Assembly: GCA_964454445.1 (NCBI GenBank)
Contig: CAYVTD010000040.1
Coordinates: forward strand, 1 to 29,235
Source of the DNA: CAYVTD01 sp964454445
GTDB lineage: Bacteria > Bacteroidota > Ignavibacteria > Kapaibacteriales > UBA2268
Length of the DNA stretch: 29,235 bases
Direction of reading: 5' to 3'
The notes below the pieces were generated by a model. That model was not told where the DNA came from. It did not search any database and was given only the letters and a program-made list of their open reading frames with translations. A program made the translations under genes and the position numbers. Positions 1 through 6,487 of the stretch are shown here, piece by piece (position 1 is the first letter of the stretch; each line of letters begins with the position of its first letter).

Positions 1-101
1 TTAAAAACTCATTAATATTTTATTCATTATTCCATTTCACGCTGGAGCAGTACAAAAACTATCTTGATTATAAAATGAGAGTAAAAAGATGGATTTAAAA
101 A

Positions 102-239
102 TAACAACGCCACACAACACAGTGTATGAGTCATAAGGGTTTCAGAGGTATGCGAGGTTATCACCCGCATCAAACTTATTGTAACTTGATAGGTGGTCTC
201 TCCGCACTCCATTACGGCTCATACACTCGGCCGTTAGCC
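102..239. repeat. attC-like imperfect palindrome 1
   Basis: Two arms, 121-139 and 209-227, are inverted copies matching at 16 of 19 positions (AGTGTATGAGYCRTAAKGG). About 70 bases separate them. A TAAC at 102-105 and a GTTAGCC at 233-239 sit outside the arms, as the outer R boxes of an integron attC site do. The core is not a strict GTTRRRY match and no integrase gene is in view. A second palindrome of the same design lies downstream of the next gene. It may be an integron-type recombination site or a Bacteroidota-specific structured repeat. The short ORFs crossing it look spurious. Confidence 0.45.
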
Positions 240-308
240 GCAAGCGGGGCTACAGTGCAGCAAGTAGAAACATGAACGTTAAACGAATTAATAAATAGAT
301 TATTAACC

Positions 309-320
309 GTCCGAAAGGAC
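309..320 (+). other. Small GAAA-loop hairpin in methyltransferase leader
   Basis: GTCC (309-312) and GGAC (317-320) pair around a GAAA tetraloop, 17 bases before the methyltransferase ATG. The stem is only four base pairs, so any effect on translation or mRNA stability is a guess. The rest of the leader (240-337) shows no strong Shine-Dalgarno sequence, which is usual in Bacteroidota. Confidence 0.2.
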
Positions 321-337
321 ATAACATTAACAAAGAT

Positions 338-1114
338 ATGAGTAACGAAAAGCAAACCATTCACGAATTAGACTTGAATATGATTTATGAATATTTTTCA
401 AATACCGAACGACAAGGACCCGGAAGTCCCGAAGAAACGCTTAAAGCATTGAGTTTTATAGACGGTCTTACTGAAAAATCCAAAATTGCCGATATTGGTT
501 GCGGAACAGGCGGTCAAACAATGGTATTAGGACAAAACACACCGTGCGAAATTATCGGTGTTGATGTTTGGCACGACTTTATCAATCAATTCAACCAAAA
601 TGCCCAAAACAAAAATCTTCAAGATAGAGTGAAAGGTATTGTCTGGAATATGGAAAATCTTCCGTTCCAAGAGGAAGAATTTGACTTGATTTGGTCGGAA
701 GGTGCGATTTATCACATTGGATTTGAGCGTGGACTAAACGAGTGGCGAAAATTTCTGAAACAGGGCGGATATATAGCAGTTACAGAAAATACTTGGTTTA
801 GCGAAGAGCGACCTGCCGAAATTCAGGAATTTTGGCAAAAAGCCTATCCCGAAATAGATACAATCTCGAACAAGGTGGCTCAAATGCAAAAAGCAGGTTA
901 TCTTCCGATTGCTACTTTTGTCGTCCCTGAAACTTGTTGGGCGGACTTTTATTATGTTCAGCATCCCAAAATGAATGAATCTTTTCTGAAAAAATATAAC
1001 GGTAATAAAGTAGCAGAAGAACTTCTAGTCTCTCAACGATATGAGGTAGAGTTATTTAATAAATACAAAGCATATTACGGCTATGTATTTTATATCGGAA
1101 AAAGAATCAAATAA
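338..1114 (+). CDS. Class I SAM-dependent methyltransferase
   Basis: A cytosolic methyltransferase of 258 residues that should transfer a methyl group from S-adenosylmethionine to an unidentified small substrate. Residues 50-60 (IADIGCGTGGQ) form the glycine-rich motif I that binds SAM. An acidic strand end follows (IIGVDVW), then the ENLPFQEEEFDLIWSEGAIYHIGF region typical of Methyltransf_11/25-type folds, split here between motifs II and III. The length is normal for a single-domain enzyme and the ATG start is the first in frame. Very similar proteins are familiar from Bacteroides-type genomes (recall, not a search). The gene sits alone between two attC-like palindromes, so it resembles a mobile cassette. 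The substrate cannot be told from sequence. Confidence 0.85.
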   Translation: MSNEKQTIHELDLNMIYEYFSNTERQGPGSPEETLKALSFIDGLTEKSKIADIGCGTGGQTMVLGQNTPCEIIGVDVWHDFINQFNQNAQNKNLQDRVKGIVWNMENLPFQEEEFDLIWSEGAIYHIGFERGLNEWRKFLKQGGYIAVTENTWFSEERPAEIQEFWQKAYPEIDTISNKVAQMQKAGYLPIATFVVPETCWADFYYVQHPKMNESFLKKYNGNKVAEELLVSQRYEVELFNKYKAYYGYVFYIGKRIK

Positions 1115-1120
1115 TGCCAG

Positions 1121-1253
1121 CGGCTAACAAGGGTTTGGTGTAATGGTGGCTTTTCAGTACAACACTTGATACGAAGCACATAGTTCAAATTTAGCACAAA
1201 TTTTCATACGAAGAACGTCCGCCCCCATTACGCCAAACCCTTGTTATAAGCCG
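1121..1253. repeat. attC-like imperfect palindrome 2
   Basis: The left arm 1121-1149 (starting CGGCTAACAAGGGTTTGG) and right arm 1219-1253 (ending CCCTTGTTATAAGCCG) are inverted copies over roughly 29 bases. They differ by a three-base bulge and a few mismatches. About 70 bases lie between them and contain a repeated ATACGAAG word. The layout fits integron attC sites: outer TAAC and GTTA boxes, long stem, unpaired bases and a variable loop. It lies 6 bases after the methyltransferase stop and also at the 3' end of the minus-strand helicase gene, so it may terminate both convergent genes. Confidence 0.5.
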
Positions 1254-2481
1254 TTTTTTTCTTGTCGTGTCTGTCTGTCGTGCGTTGGCAAGCACACTCT
1301 TTTGCAAACTTTGGTCTGTGCGTTGGCTTTGTGTGGTTTGCAAATGTGTGTGCTTGTGCGTTGGGATTATAGTTCGTCATTCCGTCAATGGTCAAATTGG
1401 TTTTACAAATGATAGCTACGCTATGTCTTGCTCTTGTTATTGCAACATATAATTTTGAGCGACTTGTTTCTGCTAATTCTGCATTGTTGTCTTTGAGCCA
1501 TTTAATAAAAGGTTCTGTCGGGTAAATTAGAACTCTGTCAAACGATAACCCTTTTGCTTCGCCAAAATTCATTACTCTGTAATTTTCATTTACGTTAGTT
1601 CTTTTACTGTCCCGAAGTTGGATAGGTTCAAATTTTTGCAAGTAATTTTCAATGTCTTGTTCCTTGATTAAAAACACTCCGCTATGTTCTGTTGTGTCGT
1701 TATTGCCTGATGCCGTTGCTTGAAAATTCGGGAACAATTTGTTTGATAAGTCGCAAATGGATTTGTTACACCTAAAATTTGTCATTCACGAAGTGTCGTC
1801 TTTGGTTAAGTTGTCAATTTGGTCTGTAAAAAAGTTTACAATATTTGCTTTCTTGAATTGCTTGTTTTTCGGGGCACTATTCGTTGAATATGTTCCTTGT
1901 CTTGGGTCGCCAACTAATTGAGTTGTAGAACTGCAATTAAAAAACAGTTTCAACAATTCTAAGTCGTAACCTGCTAAGTTCTGAACTTCGTCAATGAAAA
2001 TATGAGAATAAATTCTTGAAATTCGGTCTATCACATTTCCGTTTGATTTTTCATTGCAACGAAAAACAAATTTTGAAAGTTTGTCGGAATATATTTTTAG
2101 AGCATTAGAAAAATAATGCTTTTCAAATTCTTTTTCTTCGCCAAAATAAATTGGCTGTTTTGTTTTGGTATATCCTTTTATACCTGATTGACTGTTTACC
2201 AAAGTCAGTCCTTTAATTTTCTTTTCAAACAAAACACCTTGAAACGGTCTAACACCGTGTTGCAATAAAAATGAAAACCAAGTTTGAACAGTAACATTTT
2301 CGGGAATACATTTATTCTTTTCAATGATTTTTTTCCTTATCTCTGCTTCGTTTGCTTGTGTGTATGTAGTGATAAGGATTTTTCCCTCTTTCTGTTTTAG
2401 GGCTTCCTCAACAAGAAACGTTGTTTTTCCTGAACCTGCGGCAGCTATGGTAAGTTTATTATTCGTCTGCTTTGATTGCAT
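1228..2481 (-). pseudogene. gajB: Gabija GajB-like UvrD-type helicase, interrupted by TGA
   Basis: This is a superfamily 1 DNA helicase of the UvrD/Rep type. The first 231 codons carry Walker A (residues 13-22, AAAGSGKTTF), Walker B (161-165, IFIDE) and motif III (188-199, QLVGDPRQGTYS). A TGA at 1786-1788 interrupts the frame. The same frame then continues with motif IV (TNFRCN) and motif VI (KLYVAITRARHSVAI). All core helicase motifs are therefore present but split by one nonsense codon, and the downstream ATG at 1785 could only restart a fragment. The last 40 or so codons run into repeat sequence, so the native C-terminus is probably earlier. The start overlaps the end of the TOPRIM nuclease gene by 23 bases, matching a GajA-GajB operon. 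In Gabija, GajB works with GajA in phage defence. Confidence 0.65.
1280..1364. repeat. 38-base periodic GTGCGTTGG repeat
   Basis: The nonamer GTGCGTTGG occurs at 1280-1288, 1318-1326 and 1356-1364, exactly 38 bases apart each time. The first two units also contain the palindrome TTTGCAAA at nearly the same offset. The block lies between the helicase motif VI region and the attC-like palindrome, so it is probably non-coding cassette tail that the broken reading frame runs through. Its role is unknown. Confidence 0.5.
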
Positions 2482-3111
2482 CTAGAATGTATTGAGGAAA
2501 ATTTATTGTTTCAGCCGTTTCAAATACTTTCAAAGCACATTCGGTTTTATTAGCTTTCATATACTTTCGCAAATCATCATCGCTTTGATAAGTCGTTTCA
2601 AATATTTTGTTCAATGCTTCACGGCTGTTAGCTTTCAAAAATTTTGGTTCAAGTGTGTTGTAATTAAAATCTTGAACACTACCTGTATCAACATCTGAAT
2701 CAAAACAAATTTTAATGTTTTGTTTGGCATTATCGCCTAAGTAATTTTTATACTTGTTCTGAACGGCTTCAACATTTCCGTCATTGTCTGTAACAACGGC
2801 AACTTTTGTCCCAATTTTTTCTGCTATTTCTAAAAATCTCAAGAATGAAGTGCCAATGGAAATTACATCAATGCCTTTTTCAATCGGAAGTTTACTGTCA
2901 TTGTTAAGCATAAATGCTTTTTGAACAACTAACTCGTCAGAATCGCCCTCAACTAAAATAGCTTTCTTGCATAAAATCAAGCGCAAAGTGTCGTAACCCG
3001 ACAGTTTTTCAAAAAACTTGTAAGTATCTGCTGAAAGTTCGTTTAACTTAACAGTTTTCTTGTCATTCAGCAATATCAAATGTTCAAGTCCTAATTTGTT
3101 TGCTACAAAAC
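2459..3111 (-). pseudogene. gajA: Gabija GajA-like TOPRIM nuclease fragment (N-terminus missing)
   Basis: The frame reads as the C-terminal TOPRIM nuclease half of an OLD-family ATP-dependent endonuclease. It has the acidic motif ILVEGDSDELVVQKAF and, further on, VVTDNDG, the paired metal-binding acids of TOPRIM domains. A family member should begin with an ABC-type ATPase domain of several hundred residues. Here the frame reaches only residue FVANKLGLEHL before meeting the terminal sequence of an IS element at 3112. No ATPase sequence resumes on the far side. The TTG at 3079 is only the first possible start and probably not a native one. Overlap with the helicase frame supports assignment to a Gabija-type system, now non-functional. 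An isolated OLD nuclease is the alternative. Confidence 0.65.
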
Positions 3112-3408
3112 TGAGCTGCTCCCCAAAAATAGGACAGAGAAATAAGGTGGAAAAAGATTAAATTAGCGACAAGAAAGGAGCAGAAAATGAAGAAGAAGCG
3201 AACACGGTATAACATGGAGTTCAAAGCCAAAGTAGCAATCGAGGCGATGAAAGAGCAAAAGACAATCAACGAGATAGCAGGGTAATACCAGATACATCCC
3301 AATCAGGTAACTGTCTGGAAAAATCAATATCAGTCGCTTGATTACCGAACACCTGCAGAAGTCAATTCTAATAATAATCAACAAGCAAGAGCAAGAGTAT
3401 GTAAATAA
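3112..3408 (+). mobile_element. Internally deleted IS3-family element remnant
   Basis: The left end begins TGAGCTGCTCCCCAAAAATA, close to the general form of IS3/IS150-group termini. From the ATG at 3187 the frame reads as the start of an IS3 OrfA (KKKRTRYNMEFKAKVAIEA). It has a TAA inside the helix-turn-helix (after NEIAG, where a charged residue is usual), and OrfA-like sequence resumes (YQIHPNQVTVWKNQ). It then runs in frame straight into the C-terminal signature of the OrfB transposase (YQSLDYRTPAEV) and stops at 3406-3408. The catalytic DDE core is therefore deleted. The right terminus was not located. The element borders the truncated GajA-like gene and probably marks the deletion that removed its 5' half. 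Confidence 0.7.
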
Positions 3409-3865
3409 ATATTGAACAACGACACTCGATAAAAATTGCTTTTAATGATTGGAATAAAATCAGTTGTAAAGATGCAAGTAATAGTTTTCCACTTTTTTGG
3501 GTTTTTAACAAAAGAAAAAAAGAAGCAAAAAAAGAAAAGAAAAACTATATGAATTATTATTAATATATTAAATTACTATTTAAGAAATTGATTACACCTT
3601 ATATATAGTTAACTTATGTTCCATAACTTGGGAGCACCCCAATATTCACATCACAATTACATTACTTCCTTCGCTCACCAATTCTCCTTTTTGGGTTTTT
3701 ACTCGAAAGAAATTGTGTCCGGATAATCAAATTAAAATGAAGGCATAATATTTATAAAATATCTATGAACATTTCGATATTGCAAGCTTAAGAATAAACA
3801 TTAAAATAATTGCAAGGAAAAATTGAAAGAAATGAAAAACTTGTAAATGATTGAAAATTTATCAT
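3409..3865. other. Non-coding stretch with a 14-base direct repeat
   Basis: No credible gene is seen here. TTTTTGGGTTTTTA occurs at 3494-3507 and again at 3688-3701, each followed by an A-rich AAAGAAA tract. Purine-rich sequence (about 3508-3545) suggests decayed or repeat-derived DNA between the IS remnant and the next relic. Confidence 0.4.
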
Positions 3866-4086
3866 TTATATTCCTATGATAGATACTGCAATCAATGCAG
3901 TGGTGAAAGCAATAACAGACCCAATAATATCAACAATCCTCAAGTATAGTAATTGCTTCTTTTTTATTTTTTTCAATTCATTTAAGATGTGTTGTTTGGT
4001 GTTTACCGCATTAGAAGTAACTCAGTTGAGAATTTATTAGTGATTTCACTTACAGATTTCAGAATTTGTGAAGTATCATTATTCAT
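3866..4086 (-). pseudogene. Relic of a small single-pass membrane protein
   Basis: An ATG at 4086, 33 bases after the histidine kinase stop, opens a 27-codon frame (MNNDTSQILKSVSEITNKFS and so on) that ends at TAA 4003-4005. The -1 frame then continues as a basic stretch (HILNELKKIKKKQLLYL) followed by a hydrophobic segment (IIGSVIAFTTALIAVSIIGI), ending at 3866. Joined, they would make a protein of roughly 70 residues with a polar N-terminus and one C-terminal membrane helix. It is placed as the last gene of the regulator-kinase operon. It was probably one gene broken by a frameshift. The alternative is chance, since both pieces are short. Confidence 0.35.
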
Positions 4087-4119
4087 ATTAACTTCTTCAA
4101 TTTTTTCTTCTAAATATCA

Positions 4120-5799
4120 TTATTTATATGGCAATTTAATTGTGAAAGTGGTGCCTTTCTTAAATATGCTTTCAACTTCTATGTTGCCCCCAAGGTTTTT
4201 AATTATACCATAACTTACCGAAAGCCCTAACCCTGTCCCTTTTCCTACATCTTTTGTCGTAAAAAAAGGAACAAAGATGTGTCCAATATCTTCCTCCCTT
4301 ATACCCTTGCCTGTATCGGAAATAGAAATTATGATGAATTGGTTGTCGGAAGCTGTTGTTATGGTAATTTTACCGGGAGGGGAGATGGCGTCAGAAGCAT
4401 TATTAATTATATTCAATAACACTTGTTTCAATTGATTGCTGTCAGTTATAATGTCGGGATTATTCTTCTGATATTTTTTAATAATCGAAATATTTGATAC
4501 TAGAAACTCTCTTTCGAAAAAACTGTCTATGAGATCGTCAATAATATCATTAATGTTGTGCTGCCTTAATTCAATTCCATCCTGTCTGACAAAACTGAGC
4601 AATTTTCTAGTAATATCTCTGCAACGGTAAGCAGCTTCATGAATATGCTGGAGATGCGGGTTTAAATCCTCAGGAGTGTAGCTCATAGCAAAATTCGGAT
4701 CCATTTTATCCTTAATCAAACCGACCTCACTGACAATAATTGCCAATGGGTTATTGATCTCATGGGCTATTCCAGCCGCTAACTCACCAACTGAAGCTAG
4801 TTTGGAGGCGTGCTCCAACTGGCTCCTTGCAATATCTTTGTCTATTTGCATTTGGGCAATTTGATGAGATCTAGAAGCAATCATTATTATCAGAATAACA
4901 AGCAAAGCTACTGAAATAATAATTAATGAAGAATGTAATCCGAAAAAGCCATTTTCCTGAAATCTTTTATTTACAATGACAGCCCAATCAACTTCATCTA
5001 AACAAGAGTAAGCATATTTATTGCTTTTACCATCTTCAACTATCTTGCTTGAACCCTTTTGTAAGTGTTTTCCCAATGTAACTATGGAACTGTCAAGTGA
5101 TTTGCCCTTTTCAGGTGAGACTAGCTGGTATTGTCCACTTTTGTTAATAATAGAGATGTTGACATCACCTGATTGTTCGCTGCTCATCATATAATTATAA
5201 ATTTTTTTGGGGTCTAATGATGATTTGATGACATAGTAATTACCCTTTACTATTTTTTTAGCAGCAATCGTAAAATGGGGTTTATTCCTTAGCCCGAGAT
5301 AAATATCTGTTATAATATATCTTCTTTGTGAATCACATAAGTTTATATACCATGGTTCTTTGCTATAATCCTTTCTTTTCAAAATTGTCATGGGTCCAAA
5401 ATATGTAATTTGAATTCCTGATGTATCAAAAAAACCTATGTCAATGAAAGCATCGCTATCTTGATAAAGCTTTTTTAAGTAAAGCTCTAAATCATCAGTG
5501 GAAGGTGGAAACTCGAAGTTTGGATCATCAATTAGGTTTATTAGATTGACTACCCTTTCTTTCAGATACAAGTCTAGTATATTTGCCTGATTTTCAGCAA
5601 TTGCTTTCATATGAACTGCTTGACCTTCCGACAAAAGCAGGTTATACTCGTACAGGAAAAAAACTATTAGGAGAACAAATGGTAGGATATAAGTTAAAGC
5701 AAGCCGAAGAGCGTGATTTCTCCTCAACTCTTTAAAATGCGCATCTCTTAAAATATTTCCCGGGTAATGTCCACTTTCGTGAGCTGTACTTTTCGCCAT
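4120..5799 (-). CDS. Membrane sensor histidine kinase with periplasmic sensor
   Basis: This inner-membrane kinase of 559 residues autophosphorylates a histidine and should pass phosphate to the response regulator encoded 51 bases upstream. Membrane helices lie at about 34-54 and 290-309. The roughly 230-residue loop between them looks like a Cache-type ligand sensor (YFGPMTILKRKDYSKEPWY region). A short coiled segment leads to the HisKA domain with phosphoacceptor His346 (GIAHEINNP). The ATPase domain shows the N box (462-470, LNIINNASD), G1 (DTGKGI, 496-501), F box (FVPFFTTK) and G2 (GKGTGLGLS). No HAMP or PAS domain is obvious. The H-box and catalytic order resemble NtrB/ZraS-like kinases. 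The signal is unknown. Its operon position suggests it controls the neighbouring transporter/PEP-enzyme genes. Confidence 0.9.
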   Translation of the reverse strand: MAKSTAHESGHYPGNILRDAHFKELRRNHALRLALTYILPFVLLIVFFLYEYNLLLSEGQAVHMKAIAENQANILDLYLKERVVNLINLIDDPNFEFPPSTDDLELYLKKLYQDSDAFIDIGFFDTSGIQITYFGPMTILKRKDYSKEPWYINLCDSQRRYIITDIYLGLRNKPHFTIAAKKIVKGNYYVIKSSLDPKKIYNYMMSSEQSGDVNISIINKSGQYQLVSPEKGKSLDSSIVTLGKHLQKGSSKIVEDGKSNKYAYSCLDEVDWAVIVNKRFQENGFFGLHSSLIIISVALLVILIIMIASRSHQIAQMQIDKDIARSQLEHASKLASVGELAAGIAHEINNPLAIIVSEVGLIKDKMDPNFAMSYTPEDLNPHLQHIHEAAYRCRDITRKLLSFVRQDGIELRQHNINDIIDDLIDSFFEREFLVSNISIIKKYQKNNPDIITDSNQLKQVLLNIINNASDAISPPGKITITTASDNQFIIISISDTGKGIREEDIGHIFVPFFTTKDVGKGTGLGLSVSYGIIKNLGGNIEVESIFKKGTTFTIKLPYK

Positions 5800-5850
5800 T
5801 GGTTTATTATCCAGTTCGTCCAGATTATTATTAATCAGATAATGAACACA

Positions 5851-6339
5851 TTATTTTTCTTCATTGTCGAGTTTTTTCATTTCCCTTAAAATTCCAAGCG
5901 GGCTGTTGCCGGTAGCGATTTTTAGTAATTGTTCCATTCTATCGGAATCTTCTTCAAACTTTTTTTTCATCCTAGCAGAATAGGCATCTTTGAGAACCTC
6001 AAGTAGCTTATCGAGTTCATAAGGTTTAGGGAGATAGCCATAAGCTCCCAGTTTAGTACACTCTACTGCCGATTCTAAAGAGCCATGCCCTGTGAGGATG
6101 ATAACTTCAATATATTTATGCTCCCTTTTTAAATTCTCCAGCACTTGTTTACCATCCATACCGGGCATTTTTAAATCAAGCAGGGCAATATCGAATTTAT
6201 TTTTTTTAACAGCACTAAGCGCCTCGTCGCCATTAATTGCTTTTGTCACTTCGAAATCGCGTAACTCCAATCTCTGTGCAATTGAGTTTAAAAAGTTAAC
6301 TTCATCATCAACGATTAAAAGTTTTATTTTGGTACCCAT
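5851..6339 (-). CDS. Single-domain response regulator
   Basis: A soluble 162-residue receiver protein and probable partner of the adjacent kinase. The CheY-like domain shows the acidic pair D11/D12 (LLIVDDE), phosphoacceptor Asp55 (IALLDLKMPGMDG), the switch Thr83 (ILTGHG) and Lys105 (LPKPYE). Beyond residue 120 there is only a charged helical tail of about 40 residues (ARMKKKFEEDSDRMEQLLK), with no DNA-binding or enzymatic output domain. It should therefore act by protein-protein contact or as a phosphate sink, not as a classical transcription factor. It lies upstream of the kinase in the same direction and 148 bases downstream of the PEP-synthase-like gene. Confidence 0.88.
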   Translation of the reverse strand: MGTKIKLLIVDDEVNFLNSIAQRLELRDFEVTKAINGDEALSAVKKNKFDIALLDLKMPGMDGKQVLENLKREHKYIEVIILTGHGSLESAVECTKLGAYGYLPKPYELDKLLEVLKDAYSARMKKKFEEDSDRMEQLLKIATGNSPLGILREMKKLDNEEK

Positions 6340-6487
6340 AAGAATACTCCTTGATTAAAGTTAAAACTATTTGTCAAATCTATAATAAATAACTTAAATG
6401 GAATAACTATTTATTACATTCTGTAATTGAGATGTGATTATTATTCTGGATTATTTTGGACCAATTAAAATGATTGATAAAATTATT

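Noticed and set aside
27..212. Minus-strand ORF of 61 codons at the window start
   Set aside because: It crosses the first attC-like palindrome and has no protein-like conservation pattern; probably chance.
1267..1452. Plus-strand ORF over the GTGCGTTGG repeats
   Set aside because: Cys/Val-rich translation produced by the repeat and antisense to the helicase frame.
1786..1788. TGA in the helicase as a selenocysteine or recoded codon
   Set aside because: No stem-loop or family precedent is evident, and the partner gene is also broken, so a nonsense mutation is simpler.
3163..3384. Minus-strand ORF opposite the IS remnant
   Set aside because: Antisense to the recognisable IS3 OrfA/OrfB remnant; not a separate gene.
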